A DNA stretch of 64,000 nt from Patella vulgata (Eukaryota > Mollusca > Gastropoda > Patellidae): assembly GCF_932274485.2 (NCBI RefSeq), contig NC_065886.2, positions 38,365,501 through 38,429,500 on the forward strand. The letters run 5' to 3'. Position 1 is the first letter of the stretch. Each line of letters begins with the position of its first letter. Below are positions 15,001 to 25,290 of the stretch, in pieces. The translations under genes were made by a program, and so were the position numbers. Below the pieces are notes generated by a model. The model was not told the DNA's origin. It saw only the letters and a program-made list of their open reading frames with translations, and did not search any database.

Positions 15001-16341
15001 TGTCTGTGCACAGCTTAGAGGGAATCGTTTTACGCCCAGCTTAGAGGGAACCGTGTTTGCGCACAACTTAGAGAGAACAGTGTTTGCGCACAACTTAGAG
15101 GGAACAGTGTTTGCGCACAACTTAGAGGGGACAGTTTTACGCCCAACTAATAGGGACAGTTTTTTGCGCACAACTTAAGAGAGAACAGTGTTTGCGCACA
15201 AAGTGGAAGAAACAGTATTTACGCACAGTTTAGAGGGAACAGTTTTTACGCCGAGCTTAGAGGGAACAATGTTTGCGTACAACTTAGAGGAAACAATGCT
15301 TTTGCACAACTTAGAGGGAACAGTGTTTATGCACAAATTAGGGTAAATCGTGTTTACGCAATCTGGTTAAAACACAGATCCTATTTCGTTTCGTTTTTAT
15401 AGTTCAAAATTTCTTTTACTTTTCTTTACTACACTTGGATCTAGAAGAGTTGTTATATAGGACACAGCTCACCAAATATTTCTACGCCGTCACCCATATT
15501 TCTACGCCGTCACCCACGAATGTAGGGCAAAAGTTATTTTTAGTCTTTCTCTCCCTTTCCCTTTTTCCCCCTTTTGCATGGCGATTTTTGTTGACTTTTT
15601 GGTGTAGAATCGAAGAAAAGGGTTTGAAAATACATTTTCTACCAGGTTTTGGTGAATATTCATGATTTTGAGGCGGAAGGATACAAGAGTTGAGAGGTTG
15701 GTTAGGTTGAAATGTAGGGTCCGAAATTGCATGTTTTCTTGTCTCTACTTCCAGCTTGTGTATCTCAAGTTTTCCATGGTGAACCTCATACGTGCTTTTG
15801 GGCCAGAGGTTGCCACATGTTGCTCCATCTGTGGTAGAAAGCGTTCTACCCAACGAAAATTTGGGAAAAAGTTAGAGCCGGTCTAATAGACGAGAATTAA
15901 CATTAAAGTCAATGAGCAAATGTTTAGTGATCTGTGGCCATTTAACTCGTGTTCTGAATGGTGTCAGGAATAAGCCAATGAAACGGTCTGTTACGGCGAG
16001 CTTTAGGCGTGTTTTTCACGGAACTGTAGGTAATCCACTAGTAACATCAATGCTAATTGGTTAATCAAATGTCTGACGTCATGGTGTCATAAGTCGGTCT
16101 TTTGACCCCTGACGTGACCTATCGCTGTAACCTGTCAGATCTTCATGTAGTGTAGGCCATCGAAAGTATAAAAAAACGAAACGAAATATAGAGCTGTATT
16201 TTAATCATATTGGTGTTTACGCACAGTTTAAAGAATCAATGTTTGCGACGATAATAATCTTACTTGAAATAATGAAGTAAACAGGAACCTGGTTCTTTTT
16301 TCAGTACATCTATTGGCCAATATTTTAACAATGGCTGCTGT
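3100..16341 (-). CDS. CNBD2: Second, degenerate cNMP fold of the CNBD2-like gene (exons 8-15)
   Basis: Exon 8 (16264-16341) has LLKYWPIDVLKKEPGSCLLH. Exon 9 (14429-14489) has RGTLVCENGKQSDWIYFIKS. Exon 10 starts GTCEAIKSL. Exons 11-13 hold a charged, Ser/Pro-rich insert of about 110 residues that interrupts the beta roll. The roll resumes with FVQVELLQAKDVF (exon 13), then GVNTLKFVEHEYSNVPSVSL (exon 14, only 60 nt) and VSKGAEVVMLSKRLF (exon 15). Where a binding cassette should read FGE...R it reads DVFGVNTL with no Glu or Arg, so ligand binding is unlikely. The C terminus carries LQENLQIKVDWVKYRR and ends VSGLV. No clear AATAAA is seen just downstream on this strand, so the 3' UTR end is unknown. 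Confidence 0.78.
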
Positions 16342-17753
16342 CTGAAATAACATGGTAATAGTCAATCATTTATTTATTTGTCACGAAATAACATGAAAAA
16401 CACAATTAAGGTTAACCCGGACAGAACAAGATCGGAGACAGACCAAGAGGCGTGACATAAGAACGAAAACAGGACAAAAACAAGATATATGCATACAAAA
16501 ACCAGTGCCGGGTTTCGATTAAGAGGGGTTTTAGGCTATTCTATTGACGAGGCCCCATCGATCACCCACCATCACAAAAATGAAAGTGTGTTTTAAACAC
16601 ATTTGAGCAAAACCGAGTATGGCGTTTGCCCGTGTTCATTAGCCGAGTCGGTGCAGAAAGGTGGGACGTTAAACCCCATTTCATTTCGCTGGCCTCTGTG
16701 ATATGTTATAGCAAATAACTGCCGTGAAGAGATCTGTCACAAACAACCAAGTGGTCACATTAATTAGAATGATACATGTACTCACCTAAGATAGATAATG
16801 TGGCTGGATTCTTGTTCCGGATCTTCTGTGTTCATAAATATCTGATAGAAATCAGATTTACCGACCACCAACATCTCCATTTCGTTCGCTGACTCAACTG
16901 TTGCCGTTCTTTTATTGTTAAATATTAAACCAACTTCCTACATGTTTAAACAGATACAATAATTTAAATATAACTTCAGAAGAAAGTTAGACCTTCTCTA
17001 GTTTAATAGTCACGCGATGGAGTTATTTGTTTACTTTATATTATAGTTTTGGGATATTAGATGACATTTCAAGAGCTTTGAGTCCACAGTGAATATTCAC
17101 TAGGCCGTTGGAATAACTGAGTGGCTGCCATCGGTGCGGCTTAACGAGCTCGCGATATTAACTTTTTTCTATCTGCAAATTAAATTCTAGAACATTTTTT
17201 GAAAGTATTAGAAAAGTAAATACAGGTGTTTGAAATATATCTAGATAAAAAAAAATTCTATTTAGTGTAAATGGATATATAAAATGAATGAAAATCACCA
17301 TTCTGCCCCGACCAGATAACACAACAATGTATTATGTAAGCAAGGTGGTTGGAAGAAAAAGGAAAACACGCAGACTTTCGTTCAAGATTATCTGTAAGCT
17401 TATTGTACAAACCAAGAGATCTGAGCATCAGGAAATAGGGCTGTGAAAATAATAAAACTTACCCCAAAGCTTTGGCCTTTTGTCAGTTTAGCAACAGTAG
17501 TAGAAATGGGTTCACCAGTATCGGGATCCTCCACGATCTTTTTTACAAATGCTGAAATAAATTATACACCAAAATACACATAAATTATATAACAATTTTA
17601 CAAGAATATGTTTTCAAAGCAGAAGTTTGCGAGGAAAGATATTATGTATATTTGCTGGGGTTGGATGGCTGAATGGTTTAACGCGTGCGCTTTTAATCTT
17701 AAGGTCTGTCATTGAGTGAAGTGGGGCAGTTTCTCTCTCTCTCTCTCTCTCTC

Positions 17754-17792
<39 letters not shown>

Positions 17793-20700
17793 AAATGCAT
17801 CTTTAACCAAGTCATATAATTTCAATTGCACTAACCTGTTCCACCTAATACAAAATAAAAACATTCTGACGGGTGGCCTTGGCGAACAATGGCCTTCCTA
17901 GGCGGTACTCTGTAATAATAAAATAACATCAAATATGGACTAAGCTAGACTTTTTCCATAAAGTTATATTCCCTCGGGGTTAACTAGGTTATTTATACAA
18001 CTAAAGGCGTGATATTTCTTATATATCATAGAAAAATAAAATTATAGACTGAAATAGATTAGTTAGCATAAAATAAATGTAATAAGTAAACAATCCTTAT
18101 CTGTTTTATATATATTCGCCTTAGAAACTTCAGTATTAACGCGCTTTATAAATGACGATATTATTATTATTATTGTTGCCACGTGAGTTAGTTTAGTGCA
18201 TAGCTTAGTATTTGGAACTGGTGGTATTGTCATTTAGGTTTAAAATTGAATTGGGTTTCCTATTCGTAGTTCACAAGGTTATCATGTTTTTTAGCATCAA
18301 TTATATTTTTCATGGTAGTTTAAAGGGCCATTCTCGATTATATTTTGGAGAATAAAACTGCTTAATTTTGTGATAAAAGCCCTTAAAATCCTCTATCCTA
18401 CTCCTAGAGCCTAGCAATTAACTCAATATACGTGATACGTTTTCAAACAACTTAAAGATACATTCCCGCGTACAAACTCGGTGGTTTAATGGTATATATG
18501 GACTAAGAACATATTCAAACTAATTAATTTGTCATATTTTTCCTTCAAATCCTTCTCAAACATTGTAATTGCCAAGGAATGCCCTGCTATAAAAATTCGA
18601 TCAAACCAGGTCTTGTTTATGTCACCTCTCTCGGGAGTCAGAGGAGAATTCATTGCATACATAAGGCGATATTGTCTTTAATCGCTTACTATTTATTACA
18701 AATATCGAATCCTAATTAAATTCTCGGATTATCCACTACCCGCGTCTTTTTCCGTCATTTTTATCCCAGAAAGTGTTGTACGTCTAACTCTTCATAACAT
18801 TTATCAAATTGTACATCAAGCGCTCAATGTTCGCGTGTGACCTTTGACATCACGCGTGCATAAATTCCTAATCGTCGGGCTGTCGATTAGGGCAACCCTT
18901 TCATTTTTGTCCTGTATACGCTCCATGAGTCTTTTTCGGGGAATCCAGTATTTTTCTAGTAAGATTGGATATCTCTACTTTCCATATATACCAAAATTGT
19001 CATACTTTTATTGGAAATAACCACCCGATAAATACTTTCCTGGGAACCCATCTTTAAACCCGTCAGTCTTCATCTGGAAATGGAGACTGGTTTTTGGATA
19101 AAACCAGAGTTTTATTTTTCAACAGTAACGTGTAGCTGAAATTTTCCTTCCCTTATCAAGTACAGCACGTGGGTCATGCTCTGTATAGACCTCTAAAGGA
19201 ACGGCAATAGATTACCAGGTCACCCAACGAAAACACTGACCCGAAACATTAAAGAGTTACGTGTCCGGATAAGCGGTTTTGGCGTTCCCTTGTATTTCTA
19301 AGACTCTTAAAATCGGGATGGATAAGTGCACTGTTTGGTGTAGATGGTGCTATTCATAATACCGGAAATTCATTGGCCCGCGGTCTTGATTTGAAGTTAT
19401 CAAGACAAAGTGGTAATGGGCATATTGGCCTTTCCTTCGGTACACCACATTAGCTACCCATGGTATATAGTCAGGCTAGTTGGAAAGGTATTTAATCTCG
19501 GTCATCTCGAACATATATTAATAAGTTGGCTATAGTTGTTAGGGCAAGGGCATTTCGTTCGTTCGTTTCTGAGATTTTACCATGGACCTTATAAGGTCCA
19601 TGGTTTTACGTCCACTTCCACCAAGGGTGATATCGTAGACAAAGGGCAAGGGCATGATTCAATATGGCGATGTAGAGCGGGATGCTTTAATAAACATGTT
19701 ACCTCAAACCGCATATGTACTTACTTTTGATACCAGGCAACCTGACAGAGTTTTTCCTGTGTTTGTATTGGGTATTCTCCTAGTGACTGTAAACTCTGTA
19801 AACCCAGTAGAACTTGTTTTAGCATTTCGGGAGTTCTAGCTGATGTCCGTGTTGTTAAAGTTTTTCTCACGTCACTGCTTAATGATATCTAAAACATAAT
19901 AAAACAAAAATATAGCAATAACCTGTCCATAGGCTGTGCGGGTGTGTGTGTGGGTGTGTGGGGGGGGGGTGGTCAGATAAATCAATCGAGGCACTACAAG
20001 GCGTATGATCCCCCACCTCTTACCTATGAGGAGATTTAATCTGGCGGGAATAAAATTTGTACCATTGGGATAGAGTTCCATCCCCATCCGCCACGCCCAT
20101 TCCCGTCATACTGACAGATCTGGCTGATATCGATTTCGTTGTAAGGCGACGTTGTTAGGCGATATTTAATAGTCTGTTGACCAATCATAATTTGTCTCGA
20201 CTAATCCAGCAAGACTTTTGTTAATGTTTCGCAGCAAAAAAAACCCCAGGACATGTGCCGGGAAGATGTTCGAACCATGTCTACCTGTTTATTTGTTTTA
20301 AAGTAAGATTTGTCAAAAGACAATCCAGCTTTCTGCATCAATTTCGGTTGTTGATTTTCTTCTATGCCCACAGCAATGTCCACAAACGATTTTAATTCTT
20401 TCTCCCAGTTACATTTATCGTTACTGAAAAGGAAATACAATTAAAACTTACAACAGACTTCCAGCAAGCCCAAGGCTTTGTGCAATGTTTGCTCAGATTT
20501 CTTGATGAAAATTCACCGAAAATAGTACTGATTACTGCCTATGGACATATTTTGCATTTTTTGCTCGAGAACCCTCGGGGTACTGCTGGAACATATAGGG
20601 TTTTTGTGCCCTTTGTGCCCTAAAAATAGTCTCTTCGGACACATTTGACAATCGAGTCCACAACATTATGCCACCAAAACAAAATACCCATCCTGGCCAC

Positions 20701-23301
20701 GAAGTCCTATTCACGAATAGGTTACACATTTGTTATTTTGTAGTACTGGTTTTTTTTAAAACATACAATATTATGCAAGAGCTAAATCTGCCTATTGCAA
20801 GTCTTTATTTAGGCTTAAGATGTTATAAAAATTATTAATTAGACCTTTATTTACACGGCAAGCTCAAGATCAACTCTGTAGACCCACGGATGGCTTGGAT
20901 ACAGTTTGAATTTAAACAGTCGTCCATTTAAAATTAAATCGATAAATGGCTAACGTTTACCGTTAGTCCCTGATGTCACTACCGGAAACTGGTGATGAAA
21001 GGCCTGCCAAGCGAGGCTACCATAGCCATTGAGCATGTTATTTGATAATTGAGAATTTGTAGTTGGAGTTATCGTCTGTCAATCAAACGATCACCAATTC
21101 TCATAGAAGGTGCAGACACAATTGATGCCTATTTCTAGTCCAAACTTCCAACAGTGACAATTCCGTTCAGAACAAAGTAATTTGACTGAAATTTCCAACA
21201 TTTTCTTTTTTTATCATCTATTTTTGAATTATTATAGCAAGAATGTCCAACTCTTTATAAAACTCTTAACTAATGTATCTTTAATTTGAATAGATTTAAA
21301 CATAATATTTGTTAATAAACTATTATTAAAATAAACCCCATAGGTATCTAGAATAGTACTTTATTGTGGTTAATATTGGCAAACAAAATACTCACTTCAG
21401 TAACATTCTCAGCCACAGGTGTATGATAATAATTATCTTAGCGTAACGTCGAAACATCATTGCGGCCTAAATTTACAAAAATCCACATAAAACATAGGCA
21501 AACTACTGACATGGACAAGGAACACTAACTAAACGAAATAAAAATAGTGTCAAATCGAATGGAATAGGTTGATGACCTCCTCGACACTTTAATTGTGCCA
21601 TTTTGAGAAAGACTAACCTACCAGTGTTTCCCATCATTTTTCCCCATGCCCAACCTTTTGATAGAAAAAATCTTATGCCCCACAACATTTACACAGACCC
21701 ATTATTCAAATAAAAATTTAAAGTAGATGATAACAAAGGTATTTCTGATGAAATTCACTTGCGCATTCGCACAAATACAAATGGAGGCATTTAAACAGAA
21801 GCAGATACATGTACCTCACTATTAGCCTACACCCCACCGGTGTGACCTACGCCCCACTCATATTTTCCCAGGCCCCACCGGTAGGGCGTACGCCGTCACT
21901 TTGGGAATCACTGATATACACAGTAAGTTTTACATAATATGTATAAATATACGTTTACAATACAAGACGTTTGTCCGAGAAACGACGTTTTCACACACTC
22001 CTCTTCGAATACTAACAGCCAAGGGATCTTTTATGTGCAGTACCAATTTCTACGCGGGTTCCTCGTTTTTCGTCCGATCCGACCAACCAGACTTTCCCAA
22101 AGGTTATTATCGGCCGTCGTCCGAAACCGGTGACGGTGAGACCAGAGGGCGAACAACACCACACGGTTTGATATTGCAGATTGAGAAAATTTTCTACATA
22201 ATTTTCCACCAGGAACGGGACCCCAAGTATCGTGTTGTTCTTGTTGTCGTTCTTGGAGCGCCCTCTTCAAACACTCAAAACTTCGATCAGAATAAAGTAA
22301 TTTGACTGAAAGTCTCAATATATTAATGTCTCGCTATCTATTTTTGAACGATAATGATAGCCATAACGGCCAGCTCTTTACCTAAATCTTACATAATGTA
22401 TCTTTAAGATGTGTTTGATGCACATGACTTTAATAATTAAGAGATAGGGGAAATAAATGGGGTTTGATGTCCGCTTGAAACTATCTAGATCATTTCGGGA
22501 CATGGTTCAATTCTGTCTAAATCTTACATAATGTGTCTTTAAGAAAGACGTGCTTACCTCCCCGTGTACCTGGAATCTTGATGGGCGATAATCATCGATA
22601 TCAGGCAAACTTAATTGAACATTGGCGTTAGTATCTAATTTTGTTGCAGCCTTTTGTGTTAAGGCTTTGAATTTATTTTCAATAGTATTCACATTTCTTC
22701 TAAGAATAGCAATTTTATCGAGACCATTAGCAACGAATTGACAAGTGCTATTCTGTTTACGTTTAGCAACTACATTAGTTAGTTTCTTTAATGTGTTAGT
22801 TGGGATTGGTTCCGCATTAGAATGTCTTTTTTCCCACAGCGCTGCGTGAACAATGTCGGAAGCCCGTGCACGTACCAGCAGGGAATTCTTCCGAGCATTT
22901 TCATCCTGGAGGACCTCTTCAGGTCCCTCATCAGCAGAAGTCGAGCAACCGGATATATGCCGCTCTCTGCCTTTCAACGAAGTTTTTCGCTTCTTCAAGA
23001 GATTTGATACTTTACTTTCTTTGAAATGTTTTTGTGTATCTGCTGGTTTGAGAGTCCTTCCTGCGTGATCAACAACCGGTTCTAGTCGCTCTTCCAAATG
23101 AGCGAAGATACCATATTTAGGAAGAAAGATGGAGCGTTCTCTCATGAGGTGTTGAGTGAGCCGATACAATTTGTCAGTTTGACTACAAACATCGGTTTCC
23201 TTTAGTTTCTCCATAGAAATATCTTGGATTATTTTTCCCGCTGCCAAACGTAGCAGATCTAACCCCCCGATTTTCTCCTTTCCCGCCATCTTGTAAACCA
23301 T
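3100..23301 (-). CDS. CNBD2: CNBD2-like cyclic nucleotide-binding domain protein, 15 coding exons
   Basis: Coding exons in transcript order (+ coordinates): 22558-23301, 21396-21466, 20285-20423, 19725-19888, 17836-17909, 17463-17551, 16786-16937, 16264-16341, 14429-14489, 14212-14314, 11957-12057, 6398-6625, 5844-5975, 4530-4589, 3100-3327. All introns are GT-AG and the phases chain without conflict to 807 codons and TAG at 3100-3102. Seen: a 248-residue N-terminal exon, a hydrophobic/basic segment (FRRYAKIIIIIHLWLRMLL) at about 254-272, a first cNMP fold at about 340-470, and a split second fold ending in GAEVVMLSK. Known: CNBD2 (mouse CRIS) is a two-fold cAMP-binding protein linked to sperm function. 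Inferred: this is its orthologue; testis/sperm expression is only an analogy. Human CNBD2 is shorter, the difference lying mainly in the N-terminal exon and the insert in fold 2. The start is the first ATG (23299-23301); a second ATG four codons later also has a good Kozak context. Splice sites were found by eye; untranslated exons were not found. Confidence 0.82.
3850..4490. mobile_element. MITE family 2, copy a
   Basis: The left end (TTTGATTAAAACACAGATCT then TATTTCGTTTCG) is the inverse of the right end (ATTAAACGAAATATAGATCTG, TATTTTAATCAGATTG). Non-coding, about 640 bp. The second copy at 15361-16213 shares both ends and the internal motifs GGTCTGTT and GTGACCT. It overlaps nothing coding; CNBD2 exon 14 (4530-4589) starts just beyond it. 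Confidence 0.55.
6250..6343 (+). mobile_element. SINE family A 3' end
   Basis: GATGTCTGGGCACAACTGCG, GCATATGCCCATTGGTGCAG and GATGTTAACCCC match the last 90 bp of the family. It lies just outside CNBD2 exon 12. Confidence 0.5.
7221..8747 (+). mobile_element. Tc1/mariner-type DNA transposon, apparently whole
   Basis: The 1527-bp element is bounded by 31-bp terminal inverted repeats that match perfectly (7221-7251 and 8717-8747, outer bases CTATTCAAAAAAAG) and by a TA target duplication (7219-7220, 8748-8749). It contains one uninterrupted transposase gene. It lies in CNBD2 intron 11 (between exons 11957-12057 and 6398-6625), in the opposite orientation to the host gene. Perfect TIRs and an open reading frame point to recent insertion. 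Confidence 0.95.
7514..8533 (+). CDS. Tc1/mariner DDE transposase, 339 aa
   Basis: The enzyme cuts and rejoins the element at TA sites. The N-terminal paired-like helix-turn-helix (residues about 1-60, TTQAVVARTMNVSQSVISRL) is followed by the linker motif GRPRATT and a second HTH. The catalytic domain shows VMFSDESRF (first Asp), FIFQDDIARCH (second Asp) and SPDLSPIEHVWD (Glu). Aligning DIARCH with the usual DNARPH gives DD34E spacing; Ile replaces the usual Asn. GGGSVMVWGGI is the typical central motif. Start MRRLTQNERLRAL matches the usual start of this family, and the length is typical. Overlapping frames in this interval are shadows. Confidence 0.95.
   Translation: MRRLTQNERLRALGMLQIGTTQAVVARTMNVSQSVISRLWSRYRDTQSVQDRPRSGRPRATTQAQDRFIRTLALRNRVITANQISARLQTDTGVRVSGQTIRNRLHRGHLRARRPRVIPCLRDHHIQARRRWCRDRQHWDNRRWSNVMFSDESRFTVDFLDRRRRVWRRRNERFQDVNVIRHDRFGGGSVMVWGGITVAGRTALHVVAGRVTGQYYRDNILAVHVVPFARRHGRRFIFQDDIARCHRARIVTGYLQQQSITTLPWPALSPDLSPIEHVWDMLGQRLRQRQQRPANVQELAAALQQEWDNLDQNDLRRLIRSMPRRINACLANRGGFTRY
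11776..11865 (+). mobile_element. Helitron-like 5' fragment
   Basis: ACATTTGTGACTGTCGTTTG followed by CTGTTTGTCTGTTCAGGG and GTTGGCGGCTGAAATTTGG matches the first 90 bp of the 13788 copy. The rest is lost. Confidence 0.4.
13150..13206 (+). repeat. 19-bp tandem triplet
   Basis: Three exact copies of TTTATAACCAAAGTTGACA in a row. Confidence 0.9.
13788..14110 (+). mobile_element. Helitron-like non-autonomous element (fragment)
   Basis: Begins TCTATACTAATATTTGTGAC after an A, then GTTTGTCTGTCTGTTCAGCG and GGCTGTCCCGAGGCTGAAAT, a layout typical of animal Helitron 5' ends. Related pieces are at 11776-11865 and 41752-41938; the last ends GGTCATCTGCTAG, like a CTRR Helitron end. No Rep/helicase gene is in the window. 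Confidence 0.45.
14838..15360. repeat. 27-bp tandem array
   Basis: Diverged units of the form CTTAGAGGGAACAGTGTTTG plus CGCACAA repeat with a 27-bp period (for example, units start at 15067 and 15094). About 1.5 more units resume at 16213-16250 beyond the inserted MITE. The short open frame across it is a consequence of the 27-bp (9-codon) period. Confidence 0.85.
15361..16213. mobile_element. MITE family 2, copy b, inserted in the 27-bp array
   Basis: The left end (CTGGTTAAAACACAGATCC, TATTTCGTTTCG) pairs with the right end (AACGAAACGAAATATAGAGC, TGTATTTTAATCATATTG). Array-type sequence GTGTTTACGCA lies on both sides, so the element broke into the tandem array. The interior includes a 19-bp doublet (TCTACGCCGTCACCCA) at 15480-15520. 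Open frames here are not conserved. Confidence 0.6.
16786..19888 (-). CDS. CNBD2: First cNMP-binding domain of the CNBD2-like gene (exons 4-7)
   Basis: Exons 19725-19888, 17836-17909, 17463-17551 and 16786-16937 encode residues about 319-478. Exon 4 gives the helical entry with EKLCQVAWYQK. Exon 5 gives the beta-strand signature AIVRQGHPSECFYFVLGGT. Exon 6 ends in LTKGQSFG. Exon 7 opens with EVGLIFNNKRTATVES. Together FG|E...R forms the phosphate-binding cassette, with Glu at about 428 and Arg at about 437, the residues that hold the ribose 2'-OH and cyclic phosphate in PKA, Epac and HCN domains. The cassette crosses the exon 6/7 junction exactly in phase, which is good support for the gene model. 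This fold is predicted to bind ligand; cAMP versus cGMP cannot be decided here. Confidence 0.85.
17731..17790 (+). repeat. (TC)n microsatellite
   Basis: About 60 bp of TC with two CCC/TT interruptions, at the 3' edge of a SINE family B head. It lies about 45 bp from CNBD2 exon 5. Confidence 0.95.
19579..19604. repeat. Perfect 26-bp palindrome
   Basis: The half-site ACCATGGACCTTA is followed directly by its exact inverse, in the CNBD2 intron about 120 bp from exon 4. It could be the tip of a foldback element or a chance hairpin. Confidence 0.85.
20766..21284. mobile_element. MITE family 1, copy b
   Basis: Starts ATTATGCAAGAGCTAAATCTG and ends AACTAATGTATCTTTAAT, with the family interior (AAAGTAATTTGACTGAAATT). 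It lies between CNBD2 exons 2 and 3. Confidence 0.65.
22281..22407 (+). mobile_element. MITE family 1, right-end fragment
   Basis: Contains CAGAATAAAGTAATTTGACT and ends TACATAATGTATCTTTAAG. The left part is missing. Another fragment (left end) lies at 28440-28580 and a short palindromic remnant at 38696-38772. Confidence 0.5.
22558..23301 (-). CDS. CNBD2: Long N-terminal exon of the CNBD2-like gene
   Basis: The exon has 248 codons from MVYKMAGKEK to RFQVHGE and ends at a GTAAGC donor in phase 0. It is Lys/Arg-rich and has no domain I recognise. A helix-forming, Leu-rich start (residues about 8-60) is followed by a basic patch (LLKKRKTSLKGR) and a stretch with heptad-like spacing around IAILRRNVNTIENKFKAL that may be a short coiled coil. 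It joins in phase to exon 2 (21396-21466). It could be a lineage-specific extension, or part of the CNBD2 N terminus that is poorly conserved in vertebrates. Confidence 0.75.
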
Positions 23302-23919
23302 GTTTACGTCTTATCGTGGATCAAATGAACCAAACAATTATTCTAATGTCTTTCCAAAAACGTTTAATCCGAAAGGTCCTTGGAGTGAAGAGTCTTTTTT
23401 TTTCGTTTTAATTCATAATTTCCACAAATTTCCACAATAAGCCAAATTTTTCGATAAACTTAGACCTGATCAAATTTTCCGGTTTTCCACCTCTTGCAGT
23501 TTTTCACAAAATATTCAAATTATTTTGATTATATCAAAGTTGACGCCCAGTCTGAAAATATATTTTCAAATCACATGAATGTTTATTTATTCTTGATAGA
23601 GTTACTATTTAATGTCAGCAGCTCAGAAGTTAATTCCTTCCTAGTTCAGAATTGCTCGATTTTGTTGTAAATTCTACCAACAATCCGAGCTATAGAAATT
23701 AGTTCTTTTATCCTGATATCCAGTCCGTTATTTCCATGGAATTTATCACAAGGCCGTTTAAAAAGATAAAATTGAGACACAAACCATCCAATGGTACACT
23801 GCAAGGAAAATGAAAACAAGAGACCTCAAGTAAAAATTAACAATCCCAAGACAGTCAACAAAGGCTATATAATGAACAGGGTGTTTGCAGATCAACTGAC
23901 ACAATCAAAATTTACTCGT

Positions 23920-24185
23920 ATTACGCTGGTCAGGGCGAACAGGGTTTTCTCTGAAAACAGAAAATTAATCTCGTAAATTCTACTTCGATTACAGTTAATC
24001 CCCCGATAATCTCTTTAATTAGTTATATAGTCGGTCACGATATAGACTTGATTACGCTGGCCAGGCGAACAGGGTTTTCTCTGAAAACAGAAAATTAATC
24101 TCATAAATTCTAATCCGTTTGGAGTTAATCCCCCGATAATCTCTTTGATTGGTAAATATAGTCGGGTCACGATATAGACCTGATT
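23920..24185 (+). repeat. 131-bp tandem repeat, two units
   Basis: Each unit runs ATTACGCTGG ... GAACAGGGTTTTCTCTGAAA ... GTTAATCCCCCGATAATCTC ... CACGATATAGAC. A third unit starts (GATTACGCAGAC) and breaks off. It is upstream of the CNBD2 start. Confidence 0.8.
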
Positions 24186-24993
24186 ACGCAGACAAAATGG
24201 GTCACGCTGGACACACATTTGTACAATGTGAATCTACTGTTTGTTGTTGCTTTTATAAATGAACATTTTTGGGTGAGTGAAAATAAAAAGGTCTGCTTGA
24301 TTAAAATGATTAGTTTTCTACTCATCACCGACTCGAATCAAAAAGAGCGTTCTTTTGTTAAAATATCAATTACCCAAATTTTTGTCATTGTTTTTATATG
24401 AAATCATTAAAATTTTGGATGGTATAGAATGTAGGGTATCCGCCGGTCACTTATTTTTACAATTATACTTTATGCTCGCTATTGTCAAAAAACGCTCTTG
24501 CCGGTTATTGTTGATGATTAGTACTCCGAGGCATTTTTCTAGTTTAGATTTGTGGGGGGGGGGGGGCAGGTTTGAGCGGTGGACCACACATAGATAACAA
24601 ACCTTAATTACCTCTCAACCCTTCGTGTCAGAATTTCTCAGCGTTTTTAGTTACGTTCTCGTAGCTAGACCACACACTTCTTAAAATATATTGTTAAGTC
24701 TTATTGTAGTGCATATAATAACAAAGTATGGAATTTTAATTCGATTGGCAAGAAATGAAATCAAAATTCATAGACGGACGGGACTGACTCAAATATGCGT
24801 CGCCGAACACCTTGGTTCATTTCTGTCTAATACTGGCAGATTTACAAGCGTGTTAAATTTCTCAATTGTTCTCGTTTTCTCAAATGGTATGTTTCTTTTA
24901 ATACTTCATAAATGCTGACAGACGAATGGTTTTATCGTTGAAGTGTATTGCCATGTCTTTTAGATTGTAATCTTTCTCACTAAGGGCTGTTTG

Positions 24994-25290
24994 CGAGCCG
25001 CTCTGGCTCAGTAGGTAAGACGCTGGCTCGCTAACAAGAGCGTCTCGGTTTCTCCGTTGTTATTTCCCTTTGTCGATGGTGCAGAACGGAGGGGCTACCA
25101 CGAGAACAGTGTCTTGTTAGGATAGTACGAATAATCGAGGTCTCTCGTGTACACATTGGTGTGCACGTAAACGAACCCTTGACAGAATTCAAAGTAAGAG
25201 AAGGCCACTGTGGCGTTGTGCAAACATGTGCCTGTCTTCATTAGCCTAGTTAGAACACAAAAGTGGGACGGTAAATCCCATTTCATTCCA
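24994..25290 (+). mobile_element. SINE family A copy between the host genes
   Basis: Head GAGCCGCTCTGGCTCAGTAG, body GTGTACACATTGGTGTGCAC, tail GTAAATCCCATTTCATTCC. A part of the middle is missing compared with the 48690 copy. Confidence 0.6.

Noticed and set aside
14977-15171. Minus-strand frame with repeated VPSKLCANT
   Set aside because: Produced by the 27-bp (9-codon) tandem array reading open; no sign of a gene.
15482-15853. 123-codon minus-strand frame
   Set aside because: It lies within MITE family 2 copy b; composition and lack of splice context do not support a protein.
21901-22305. 134-codon plus-strand frame
   Set aside because: Made of repeat-like sequence running into a MITE family 1 fragment; no domain, and the overlapping minus frames are equally open.
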